Made by a program: the position numbers and the translations under genes | The notes under the pieces: model-generated | What the model saw: the letters and a program-made list of their open reading frames with translations, nothing else | Database searches by the model: none | Told to the model about the DNA's origin: nothing | Assembly: GCA_030295235.1 (NCBI GenBank) | Contig: AP026139.1 | Span: 186,001 to 250,000 of the forward strand | Reading direction: 5' to 3' | DNA from: Fistulifera solaris | Lineage: Eukaryota; Bacillariophyta; Bacillariophyceae; Naviculales; Stauroneidaceae | DNA length: 64,000 bases | Part shown: one piece after another, positions 45,168-55,852 of the stretch | Numbering within the stretch: position 1 is the first letter of the stretch | How the letters are laid out: each line of letters opens with the position of its first letter

Positions 45168-45924
45168 GCTTCCGTACCAGATACTATATTCTTGAATGTT
45201 TTCCATTACTATTTTAAAACGATTAACCATGTGTTGTACTGTTAAGGTAGGTCTAGAGATTAGGCCTGGGATCTTGCTTAGATTGCGGTCTTTGTTCGTG
45301 CGGAACTCTTGTTAGTTTTGCAACCGAGCGCCAACGCTTTCCATAGAGGGTTGGGCGTTAGACCCAAAGATATCAAAGCTCAGACGATGAGAAAGAATAA
45401 CGCTTACGAGATAGGTGGATCCAAGCAACGAGAAATCAATCGAATTAGGAGCATTAGCGATGAAACCAGATGGTCGTCCGTTTTGGTTGGTGGCGTTATC
45501 TCCTCGCTCCTCGCTCATTCGTCCATTGGCTGTTCTGCGGTTTTTCGCCCGAAGACGGTCAGTACTGCCAACGTCATACACGTTGATGGACGACAGCTGA
45601 CCACTTTTTCACCTCTGATAGAGTAGTGTATAATTTCTGGATGACGTGGGTTTGCGCGCCCGTCGAGCACACGAACTGCAACCTTCGACGACCACGTCGT
45701 GGCAAAAAGTCTTGGGGGGTGGACAAAACCCAACTTTTATGCGCGCGCAAAGGGTACGCACTTTCTTCGTTCCATTATTTTGTTTTGACACCTATCGCAT
45801 TGTAGTGTCCTTCATCACGTTGTTTCTTCCAGTTCTCTCTATCTTCGACCAAGAATTTCTCTACTTTTCCTTCTCTCGCAGTATTGACGCTTCCTCTCTC
45901 TAAAAAACAGCAAACAGCAAGACA
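45168..45924. other. intergenic between the two Tyr-rich genes
   Basis: A 105-codon open frame (about 45309-45626) exists on + but shows no signal peptide, domain or homology I recognise. The last 80 bp are pyrimidine-rich, consistent with the promoter/5' UTR of the next gene. Confidence 0.4.
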
Positions 45925-47010
45925 ATGATGCTTCAAAAGACACTCTTACTGCTACTCGTAGCGAACGTCTCGGGTTACACCGCGAGTAGCTACGCTTCTT
46001 CGGGCCGTGAATGGACGACCGAAACCGGTTTTCAGCCCAATTACGCCGGGCATTACGGCGGTAACTACGCCCCGGGACCCTGGCAAGGTTCGTTCTCTCG
46101 CTCGCTCGACACCGCCGACGGCTTTCAGCAAGGAAAATCGTCGCGCTGGACGGGCTCGTCTCCGACGGCCTCGTATTCGCCTTACGTGCAGCCGATGTGG
46201 AACAACAACGGCTACTATCCGTCCACCGAATACGGCTATGACAATATGTATCCAGGCCAAGGTTATCAAAGATCGAACAACAACGGCTATCGATTCTATG
46301 ACGATAACAATTACTCGTCGCGGTCCCCGTACAGCCAGCCCTACCGCAATGGCAACTATGGGTACGGTGTTTCGAGTCAGTACTCGAATGCAAGTTATCG
46401 CAACAATGGGTATGCGAACCAGGCGTACGGCTATGGCTACGAAAATCGTCGTTCCGATCAAATTAACAGCAAGAAAGTCGACCGCTGGACCGGGTCTTCC
46501 CCCAGCACTAGCAACAGTCGTTATCTGTATGATTATGGAGGCCGTTATTACAACATTGATAACGCCTACGAAGATTCGTACTACAATGGTGCAGAAATGC
46601 CCTATTATTCCCAAGACGGATATGGTCGTCGGGCTGACAACTATCGGTACGGAAACTACCAGGGTTACAAGCCATCTTCCATGGATGGACGAGAACCCTA
46701 CAACCAATGGACTTCTGGATCTTCAAGAAACTATGGTAATCGCAACTACGATCGATACCAGACATCCTACAATGATCGAGGTTACTACCGCAATGGAGCC
46801 TACGACAACCGTGATGCCTACTACGACAATAACTATGGACGCTATGGTTTCGATCGCAGTGCCTATCGTGCCAATGAACAGATGAACTCGTATCAGAACT
46901 CGATTTATGGTTCTGGGCGTCAACAAGGACAATCATGGAAATCGCCTTTGTCTCCCGATGACATGGCTTCGCGAAAATCTTCCGACGATTGGTCGTCGGC
47001 GTCACGTTAA
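45925..47010 (+). CDS. secreted Tyr/Asn/Ser-rich protein, intronless paralog of the preceding gene
   Basis: Intact single exon of 361 residues. Signal peptide MMLQKTLLLLLVANVSGYTA. The mature part is rich in Tyr, Asn, Gly, Ser and Arg, with irregular repeats of the type NNGY, YGYG and DNNYG. Two copies of RWTGSSP (about residues 73 and 191) mark repeat boundaries; the upstream gene has one (RWTGSDA). The C-terminus QSWKSPLSPDDMASRKSSDDW aligns position by position with the end of the upstream gene. Unlike that gene it has no introns. No Cys, no known domain. Likely an extracellular structural or adhesive protein (inference from composition). Confidence 0.85.
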   Translation: MMLQKTLLLLLVANVSGYTASSYASSGREWTTETGFQPNYAGHYGGNYAPGPWQGSFSRSLDTADGFQQGKSSRWTGSSPTASYSPYVQPMWNNNGYYPSTEYGYDNMYPGQGYQRSNNNGYRFYDDNNYSSRSPYSQPYRNGNYGYGVSSQYSNASYRNNGYANQAYGYGYENRRSDQINSKKVDRWTGSSPSTSNSRYLYDYGGRYYNIDNAYEDSYYNGAEMPYYSQDGYGRRADNYRYGNYQGYKPSSMDGREPYNQWTSGSSRNYGNRNYDRYQTSYNDRGYYRNGAYDNRDAYYDNNYGRYGFDRSAYRANEQMNSYQNSIYGSGRQQGQSWKSPLSPDDMASRKSSDDWSSASR

Positions 47011-47359
47011 GAAAATTACGTTTTCATGACCAGCTTTTTGTGCACTCTGCAAGGCAATCAAGATTAATATTACGATATTGTGTGTAAATCTAATTAAATA
47101 GGACTTCTTGATATATTAGTTTCCTTGGCTGCTCTCAAAACATAGCTTTTAGTCGATACTAAAAGCATAGCATGTACGGTTATTCACTTTGGATAACTTT
47201 TCTCTAGTAGGGGAGTTATCTATAAGACTATGCGCTTCGGTCGGCATTCGTCTATCGTTGATTTTTGAGTTTCAGGAATATGCAACGAACATAGCTACAG
47301 CTTCAAACAGAATTAGCTTTGTTCTTTGGATGACCCCTTTCTGCCCTACCAACGAATTG

Positions 47360-47423
47360 GATGACGTCGTTGATGCAAAAGTATGACGTGGTCGATGCAT
47401 AAATTGCTGACGTGGTTGATGCA
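47360..47423. repeat. three tandem TGACGTSGTYGATGCA units
   Basis: Units at 47362-47377, 47384-47399 and 47408-47423 share TGACGT(C/G)GT(T/C)GATGCA, spaced 22 and 24 bp. TGACGT is the core of bZIP/CREB-type sites; in Phaeodactylum it is a CO2-cAMP-responsive element of carbonic anhydrase promoters. Here it sits between convergent genes, so a role is open. Confidence 0.7.
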
Positions 47424-47444
47424 GTTTTGAAGTTTTGGATGACA

Positions 47445-47462
47445 CATGTCACATGTGACATG
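47445..47462. repeat. perfect 18-bp palindrome
   Basis: CATGTCACATGTGACATG is its own reverse complement and contains nested CACATGTG and CATG words. It lies 22 bp after the TGACGT array. It could bind a dimeric regulator; nothing in the sequence proves it. Confidence 0.75.
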
Positions 47463-47799
47463 CGGGATTCGAGACGCGAGACACGCGAACACCACGGACA
47501 ATGAATGGACGGGCGGATGACGGACGATTTATGAGTCATCCTGCCTGCTGCTGCCTGGGTCATGGTGTGTCTCTAGTCACGAATAATGAGTGAAAAATAA
47601 AATGTTCGGCATTTTGCTAGTCTATGATAAGGTTCTAATCGAGCAAGCGCGGAAAACGAATATTCTTTGCGATCAACAAGAGTGATATAATGATCATACA
47701 AGCTTACGCGAGTCACATTTATGCTGTTACGAATAATATTACACACTGTTCATGCGGCGCACTGGGAAAACGTTGCAGGACAGCGCCTTCGCAACACAT

Positions 47800-50700
47800 T
47801 TAGAAGCCCTCAAAAAGGGCCATATGTTTATCGCTGAGAGGGGGGCCCTTGTCCAACGTCTTGTCGGTCACACCACTCCAATCATCAAAGTTTGAAGTGT
47901 CGAACAGACTCTTGATCGTGGGAATCCATGGAGCTTGTATTGCTCGCTCCCTCATTCTGACCGTGCTGAGATCACCGAACCACCTATGACTTAAAATGTC
48001 TTTTTTCTCCGCGAGCCAAGGACCCAAGACGGTTCGATGGAGACTTTTCCAGTAACCTTGAAATGAAATCAACCGCCTCCGAAGATCGTCCTTCCAATTC
48101 GGGAAAGTCTTCTTCAACGATCAGACGATAAAGTTCGAACTGTTCAATTCCGTCCTCATAAAAGGACTAAAGCCCATGACCATTTCGTAGCTCAATACCC
48201 CCAGTGCCCAGTGGTCGACAGGCCAACTATGGCCTTGCGATATCACAATTTCAGGCGCAAGGTAGGCCGGGGTGCCACAAAGAGTGAATGTTTGATCCAA
48301 GACTTTCTTGGTGAAGCCGAAGTCAATCAGCTTGGGAAAGCCAAACCTGTCGAGCATAACGTTTTCAGGTTTGAGATCGCGGTATACATATTTTTTTTTG
48401 ATGCAGATGCGCAAGGGCATCAGCAATTCCCAGCAAATAAAAGCGCGCTCTATCCTCATGTATCTTGATCCGACCGTCATCATTGTTGAGAATCGAGAAT
48501 AGCTCTCCGCCCGGCACAAAATCCAAAAGCATATAGACAAAAGCAGCGTCTTGAAAGGTTTGGAAAAGATCAATGATGAAGGGATGGTTCACATTCAAAA
48601 GAACATCCTTCTCGCGCTTGCAAACCTCGACCTCTCCTTCGGTAATAAGATGGTACTTCGATTGGATCTTTAACACGTAAGGTTGCTGCTTTTTAGCCTC
48701 CTTGTCAACGACTAACCAAACCTGTCCGAATTCGCCTTCTCCCAAACAAACCCGTCTTTCCAAGTTTTCAAGCTTGACATTGACATTCAGGCTTGCCTTT
48801 GGCGAATATAGTTGAAGATTATCGTTGTCAAAGGCATCGGAAGATGCTTTTGTTTTCTTAGCCTTTTGTCATCTTTCGATGAACGTGTTTTCGAAATTTT
48901 ACTTCCTTCAGCTATCACATCAACATGGGCTTTTGTCGACTTCGGAGAAGATATTGGACACTCTACAGCGTTAGTATCGTTTGCAACAACGATTTGATCA
49001 CCAAAAAAAGCATAATAATCTTTCACCGGTAAAACACCGCATGTGCAATCGGATTCTGCAGTTACTTTGGTCAAAGACCTCCCTTTGAGTGCCTTGCTAT
49101 CCCTTGCTGACTGGAATAAGTTTTCCCCAAAGTGTGCCCCTTCTGAAATTAGAAGTAAATTTCGCCCTTCAGTTTCATAAACCTTACCAGATCGTACGAA
49201 ATAAATTGCGGCGTCTACGTATTGATCGACTTCAATGATCGTGTCGCCTTTTGAAAATTCGACGTTCTTTATCAAGCGAGTCAAGCCCACAATCTCGTGG
49301 TGTTTCAAAGGTTTTCCAGGTTTACGTTCAAATGACCTCACGGAATGAAGAGTTCTAGAATGCATAGGAACCAAACTGGAACCCATTGCTTGGTCCTTCA
49401 ATTCTCTGGATACAACATAGGCTTTTCCGTGAGTCAAAGCGACAACATTTGCCTTCATGATTGGTTCTTCGGCGAGTACTGCATGTTTTCCAAAGTAGTC
49501 ACCAGGGCCCATAATTTTGTTGTCCTTACTTAAACGGCCAACCTTTACGTCTCGGCACTCAACACTTCCTTCTGCGATCAAGAAAAACTTGTCACCAATA
49601 TTGTCTTGTTTCGCTAGAGTTTCGCCTTTTTGAATTTGATGAGGGTGAGAAGATTGGACAGCTTGTGCAGCTGCTCTGTCGACGCATTTTCTAAGAAGTC
49701 GAGCTTTTCTAGTAAGGCGCGCTTGTGTACGGTACTCCTAGTCGCCTCGTCTTGAAGCAAATGCCTGAAGGTCGTTTGGTCGAATCGGTACAAGACGGAA
49801 TCGGTAGTAGCCGTTGCAGATGCGAGACGACGTGAGTTGTGCAGCAATGCTTCCTCACCGAAGGAATCACCAGTTGTTGCAACATCGTGCCTTTCACCAT
49901 CAATGATAATGTCACACTGCCCATCAGCAACGACATAGAAGTACTTGTCCTCATCACCTTGAGAGAATAACTGGGTCCCCGCTGGAACGTTAACCTTTTC
50001 AAACGCAGCTGTGAGTGACTTAATTGTCTTCTCGGGTAAATTTTCGAAGACAAATCTCTTCTTGATTGCATTCTTCAGCAGTCTATCCTCTTGATCCGTT
50101 TTTGGGTGTTGAGGAGCTCTAAAATTTGTTGGCAGCTTGGTTGGTACCTGATAGACGTTACCAGCCTGACGTATCACAGGTACGCCGTCTCTTCCACCTT
50201 GGTCCTCAAAACGAGCAATTCTGGCAATAAACGAGGCTTTCTCTTTTCTCTTTCGAGGAGATAGCAGCGGACCTGTCATCTTTTGGGTTGTATAGGGCTT
50301 AAGTCAGGTTCGACGATTTTTGTTTCTGCGCGCTTTTTTCTTTTCCTTTTTCTCCTTCTTGTCCTTCTCTTTCTTACTGCTGTTAGACTTTTTTGGGGAA
50401 GACTGGGGAGACTCGAACTCAGCAAATGGTGGCACTGGAATTGCTGCCTTGCTCAAGGGGGACTTTATTCGTACGGTCTCATCATTGTTCATTGAGGATT
50501 CGTCGTCGTCGTAGAGCTCTTCATCTGCTTCAGGAATAACTTCCGGATGCTTATCCGCATTGAACACCTCGCGTATAGGACCGTCTTCATTGGAAAAGCT
50601 TTCTGATCCTTCTTGGCCTGATTCAACGAATAGGCCTCTATTGCACTGCACAGGCAGGGAGAATCGATGTCGCTCCTTGGTGGGCGAAGTGGGTTCGGAA

Positions 50701-52704
50701 GAAGCAGAATCTGAATGATTGCTATTGTCAAGAGGTCGTATAACCGCCGGGCCATTCTGCTTGATTTGATTTTCATACGTGTTGCGGGCTATTCTCACAG
50801 GGCTTATGAGGTCTTTGTTACGAGGAGGGGTAAGAGATTGCTCTTCCTTTCTTTTATTCTCAAATACGCTCCGAGCCATCATAACAGGACTGGCAATTTC
50901 ATTGGGAGGAGGGGGTGGAGGAGAAGGTTGTTGTTCAACTGCAGATTCACTATCAACATCGCCTGTTTCAAAGAGCTCTGGTTGCAAAACTTGGGGTTCT
51001 GCTTCTTCGTCTGCTTCAGGCGACGCTTTGTGTGCTGGTCGGTCTTCTGGCTCTAGTGCTGCCATGTCTCGTCGGATATCTTCGTGCGTCACGGGTGGTT
51101 TCGGGAACTCTAGCTTTGCAGCATTATTGGCAACTTTGCTCAAAAAGCGCTCGGCAACCGTACCGCGTTTCGCACTCACCGGACCGCGATAATGACCGGG
51201 TTCAACCACAGCTGATCTCTGAGCTTTGACATCAGTAGCATATGCACTATTACTTTCGGCATCCGTCGCCTGAATAATAGCAGGAAACGCCGGTTGCCTA
51301 ACTTGTGCAGCGGGCTGCACTGAAGCAGCCGCCTCTTTCCCCCAACGCCGTGTTGTTCCTGTAAGGCTGATGGGTGGGGGTGCTTTCTGGGTCGCATCAC
51401 TGACCGAATTTATCGACGGAAAGTTTACTTGAGCCCGTCCAGCCGGTCGGCTTCCCGAAAATTTGTTCCTCAATTCGGAAAAGGATGTTGCTGAATTGTC
51501 TAACGAGTTTTTCGACTTTTCGTTTTCTTGCAAGGACACTTCTGAAGGATCCAACCCGTCCATAGAAATCGAAGTATTCGACGCATGCAATCCTCCTTTG
51601 TCTGATTTCTGTTCCATAGAAATCGAAGTATTCGACGCATGCAATCCTCCTTTGTCTGATTTCTGCTCCATAGAAATCGAAGTATTCGACGCATGCAATC
51701 CTCCTTTGTCTGATTTCTGTTCCATAGAAATCGAAGTATTCGACGCATGCAATCCTCCTTTGTCTGATTTCTGTTCCATAGAAATCGAAGTATTCGACGC
51801 ATGCAATCCTCCTTTGTCTGATTTCTGCTCCATAGAAATCGAAGTATTCGACGCATGCAATCCTCCTTTGTCGGATTTCAGTTCCATTGAAGGAACATCA
51901 TTCTCCTCGGCGGAAAGGATTTCATTCTCTATACTATGTGTGCTTGTTACAGCTAGTAGAGGCGTATCGACGTCTTCATTCAATTCAGTCACTTCATCGT
52001 CGTCACCTCTTCGTTCGATCACTTCATCATTGACTTCCATCCTATTCTCGTCGTCAACGACATCGTCGTGTAGTTCCACCGTCGCTTCAATTTTCTTCTC
52101 TTTCACTTTGTCCTTGGATTTCTTTTTTCTCCTTTTTCACTTTCGCCGATTTGTTGGATTTTAACGATCGAGGTACATCGTCACCCCTCTTTTTGGGTGA
52201 TTTTTGGTGGTTGGTGAGTTTCTTGGGCGACATTAGGGGTGATGAAGACGTTATTGGCGGATGAGGATTCAGGAGCATATTCAAGTTGGCATCGTTCTGT
52301 TTCTTCGCATTATCAATATCAAAGACTTCTCGACATGCGTCCATCGTCAAAACCGCGCATACACAAGCATCGTCGGCCGCTGTTACAGAGTACGGTGAAA
52401 TCACCATGGCAGAATCGTTGCCTTCGGAAGCTTTCAACAATTCTTCACCAAAGTTGCACCCACTCGGCAGTTTAATCGGCGCCATACCATCTCGTCCCAG
52501 CCATACGCTTCCCGTAATGACCAAGTAAAGGGCCGCCTTGGTTTCTTCATGAAGCTCGGTTATAATCTCGTCTCTATTGTAGGGGCGCACATCGATCTTA
52601 CTGACCAACTCTTTGTATTGCGTATTCGTCAGTTTGCTCTCACGAAAGACATTTATACATTTTAGATCGTAATAAAGTGAATTGTAGTCGTCGAGCGCTG
52701 GCAT
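47800..52704 (-). CDS. cyclic-nucleotide-dependent protein kinase (PKG-like) locus
   Basis: N- to C-terminal order: a diverged cyclic-nucleotide-binding domain (52.7-52.3 kb: YLVITGSVWLGRDG, CNFGEELL); a long disordered region with an 18-residue minisatellite, Pro runs and a Lys-rich end; a good cNMP domain (50.0-49.7: YFYVVADGQCDI, DSFGEEALLHNSRRLAS); two more (49.6-48.95: GDYFGKHAVLAEEP; GAHFGENLF); then an AGC kinase domain (LGEGEFGQVW, VLKIQSK, YRDLKPENVMLD, LIDFGFTKK, LCGTPAYLAPE, VDHWALGVLSYEM) and a C-terminal tail to 47800. At least six one-base frame changes sit at homopolymers (for example nine T at about 48393-48401 on +). An in-frame TGA at about 50304 splits the disordered part from the kinase part by only 25 bp; it may be an error, or mark an intron or a gene boundary. 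Expected role: cGMP/cAMP signalling. Confidence 0.8.
51563..51886 (-). repeat. 54-bp minisatellite, six copies, coding (MEQKSDKGGLHASNTSIS)
   Basis: Six in-register units of 54 bp encode an 18-residue repeat in the kinase locus. The copies differ at only a few bases (first Met-Glu-Leu variant, T/C in the Cys/Gln codon), indicating recent expansion or homogenisation. Because the unit is a multiple of three and lacks stops, two other frames through it are also open. Confidence 0.92.
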
Positions 52705-53478
52705 GTTGCTAATGCACTACAGTTTTTGATGATTCTAAAGATTAGATGAAAGATAAAGCTCATCAATTAGCTCTTCACTGGAAACAAACAAAAGAAAAGG
52801 AGAAAGCAAGACGGGGCGGAGTAATTAGGAGACTTCTTTGGCTTCTCCTGACCACGACAGACGAATGCGGTATCACTTTTGCCTGCACATTTTGGTTCCA
52901 TAGACTTCGCGCAAGATTTCGATACAATTTGGAGGACACTCGTGAAAGACGGGACTATTCACAAGTCACAATGACCGTCAAATGCCGAAGCAGAAAATGA
53001 GCAGGTCACGAGCGAAGTCACCCAGTCACAATTTCGAGAGAAACACGTCGTAGTCGGAACACGCAGTAAACGTTTTTTCGGGAATCATCTAAGGTTACCT
53101 GGTACCGGTACTGCTTACAAATTGAAGCTAAAGCAAAACAAACTTACCAGCACAATATCCCTTTCCACTCGTCGATCACAAACACGTCATTGAATCCGAT
53201 ATCAGAACTACAGCGGAGCTGGAGGAAAAAAAACACTTGTGAAAAGATCGCCTCCTCATCGTTTACTGGTAGAAGAATTGCTTTTACGCACGTTCCCTGG
53301 CTCATTCAGGTAAGATCTAAATAGAATTCTTGATAAAATATCCACACCAATATGGGTAGATCAACACCGATGAATGCACATTTCAAAATGTTTTTATGTT
53401 TTTTCAACGTATGATTCGATTGGAGTCGCTACACACGTCACGTCCGGTTCCACCGGCGCCGCATAGTGCTTTTTCTAT
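52705..53478. other. intergenic, nothing recognised
   Basis: Upstream region of the kinase locus and 3' side of the next gene. A cluster of GGTACC words lies near 53098-53112. No gene supported. Confidence 0.4.
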
Positions 53479-54530
53479 TTATAACATTATTTCATGTCGA
53501 CGCCCTTGAGATTTCGAGCGCTCGTTTCTTGGTGCTTCCTCATCAACACGCGTTTTTCGAGATGGTCTTCTCCGTGGTGATCCGGCCATCAGTCGTTCCG
53601 TCGTTTGTGCAGGAGCGCTCTTGACGGAACGAGTTTCGTTCGATCCGTGGGGAACGCTTTTTTGTGCCTCCAATACATTTGCGAGAGACTTTGGGTCGGT
53701 TCTCTTTTGGGTTTGGCCATTCGGATCCTAATTTTTCCCGTCGCATTGGTTTCCACCATTCCGTGTTCGATGGCCTTGCGAAGAGCATCATCGGCACGAA
53801 TGCCGGCGGCGACTTTTTCACAACTTTTCGTCGTGGTGACTTGTTCGGTACTTCCTCGGCGAATGTGGCTTTCGTTTCACTGGATGTGGTAGCAGTGTCG
53901 TCGGATGTTGTCAAATTGTCTTTTTCGGCCGATGTATGTAGCATGCGAGCCAAGACGACGTCTAAATTCTTGGTATCGTTTATGTCTCCTCGATGATGTG
54001 ACGTTTCGCCAACTTTTTTTTTCTACTCAAAGACCGGATTTTCTCTCGTGACTTGTGACTCGTTGGAGTATGGATCGCAGACGACGACTCGTGATCCGGT
54101 CCTGTTGTACTCTTCTTATGCGCACTAGCGGTTCGACGCCGTGGAGTTTCGGATCCCTCCTTGACGCGATTTTCTCTCGGCGTTTCTCTCACTTGGATAG
54201 GTCGCGTACCTTTTTCATTGGATGGGTACTTTCGTGGAGTTGTGGGAAAATCCAACGTTGAATCAAAGGGTTCCCAAGCGGCAGCACTGGCTAGCACGTC
54301 TTCTGCCGTGCTGCTTGGTTTGCTGCGGGTAGTATACCGACTGCGTCCACGGGTATTATTATCATTGCTGCGACCGCGGTTATTTGGTCGATGTGACTTT
54401 TCGGAGTAATCCTGATTTTGAAATAACAATAATGATAACAGTGGGTCATCCATACTGTTGGTCGTTCTAAAATCGTCCGGAAACGGATGTTCCGATTCTT
54501 CCGGCCACTCGGTCGCGGCCAACTCTTTGG

Positions 54531-54576
<46 letters not shown>

Positions 54577-54864
54577 TTCGACCACCGCCGTATAAGCAAA
54601 GTCTTCAAATTCCGCCGCCGCAAAGATATCCGAAAGATGACTGTCGTGAAACGCGGCTGTTGTCATATTATTATTATTATTATCTGCCAGTGATAACGTG
54701 TTTGATTTGGTTTGCTGATTGAGTTCCGCGACCAGAGTATTCAAGTCCTCGAGGGGAACATCCCCATTTTGAATCAATCCCTGCAACGTTTGGAAGAGTG
54801 TTTCTCGTTCGTCTTTTGCCAATCTCTTGGAAGTAGTAGCAGTAGTAGTAGCCATTGGCATCAT
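53479..54864 (-). CDS. disordered acidic/basic protein with 15-residue poly-Asp tract, unknown
   Basis: Starts MMPMATTTATTS at 54864. A short helical segment (ETLFQTLQGLIQNGDVPLEDLNTLVAELNQ) is followed by poly-Asn, an acidic patch, about 15 consecutive Asp from a CAT/GAT microsatellite, then Arg/Ser/Pro-rich sequence with many SP, TP and RGRS sites, and a C-terminal region ending RRRPSRKTRVDEEAPRNE. The frame changes near 53998-54010 (long T run on +) and near 53800; codon character continues across both (KTSHHRGDIND; IRADDALRKAIEHGM), so I join them as one gene to the stop at 53479. Probably nuclear; no domain is recognised. Confidence 0.55.
54531..54576. repeat. (CAT)15 microsatellite encoding poly-Asp on the minus strand
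   Basis: An uninterrupted trinucleotide run of about 15 units inside the reading frame of the 53.5-54.9 kb gene; a likely length-variable site. Confidence 0.95.
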
Positions 54865-55852
54865 GGTGAGGTTTGATAATCAAGTACGGTTATCTTTTGA
54901 TGGAGTGATTGACCAAAGGTTTTTGTACGTTTTTCCCAGTTTGGGGGAGTGTGTGAAGAGAGGAATGAAATAATAAAATAAATTAAAATGATGACATGGC
55001 ATTCATTTTGCGCCGGGACAAACCGTGATGAGAGTTCTCCTTTTTTTGGTTATTTAGTTTCGAGCGGGGCGGGGATCTGGGAAGCATTCGGAAAAAAGTC
55101 GGAACAGTCACTAATTGTACTAATAGTGCCGAGAGGATTCTGTGAACGGTACTCCATATTGCGGTTGTTTTTCGGACGCTTCCTCAATCGAATATTGATT
55201 ATGTACTCCGGTATTAAATAAACAGTAGTTAGGTGGTATAATTGCTTCATTACTTAGTATATTTCCAATTCGCTGTTTGTTCACGTTTCCGGGCACACTT
55301 CAATATGATTCCTTCAAGACTACAGTATAATATCTCCCAACTCCCAACTCCCAATGGTAGCCTTGTCTGGTCGTAATGTCGAAGCGGCCTTATGGCACCA
55401 TCGTCTTCAATCAGAATATTGCCCGTAGCTTTGTGCGCGCCCGAATGGATGGTCTATAGAGTATAGAGTACTGAGAGTTGAGAGCATTACTATGAGAACA
55501 TCATCTAACGGTGCGTTTAACGCTCAAGGCCCTTTGAAGTGCGAAGCTCCCGAAAGAGGAGGAGTGAGTCGTCGTCCGAACGAGCCCCACATTAGTATCG
55601 TATAGGTACTCAAAGGATATCTTCCACGTTTCATGTTTCATGCTCCAGACACGACAAAGGACACGATCCGGAAAAACTGTTGTGCCTCGAAACGAAAAAT
55701 GAAATGCTTCTATTATTCTTCGTATCGAGTCCTTTTTGATTATTCTTATTGTGTTTGAGATGCAATATATTCACTAAAACGTACTTCAAAGGCGATATTA
55801 TTTGATTCAATCAATAAATACTCCGTAATAATAAAGAAGAAAGCACTTCAAC
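54865..55852. other. intergenic, divergent promoters
   Basis: About 1 kb between two divergent genes. Contains ATACTCCGTA (55818-55827), the reverse complement of TACGGAGTAT, some 25 bp before the next start codon. No gene supported. Confidence 0.45.

Larger units (their letters stand above)
47011..47799. other. convergent intergenic region with TGACGT array and palindrome
   Basis: Lies between the 3' ends of the second Tyr-rich gene and the kinase. No gene is supported. It contains three copies of a TGACGT-bearing 16-mer (47360-47423) and an 18-bp palindrome (47445-47462). Confidence 0.45.

Noticed and set aside
45309-45626. 105-codon frame between the Tyr-rich genes
   Set aside because: No Met-proximal signal, domain or codon bias; antisense is equally open.
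45952-46885. Long open frames on - and + overlapping the second Tyr-rich gene
   Set aside because: Mirror frames of TAY/GGN-rich codons; Ile/Val-rich antisense translation is an effect of composition.
50298-50310. TGA in the kinase locus as a selenocysteine codon
   Set aside because: No enzyme context for Sec, no Sec-insertion hairpin noticed, and the surroundings are a Lys-rich disordered linker.
51463-52164. Long open frame on + (about 233 codons) with repeated SIEIEVFDACNPPLSDF
   Set aside because: It is the antisense of the kinase minisatellite; the 54-bp unit has no stop in that frame. No start context or homology.
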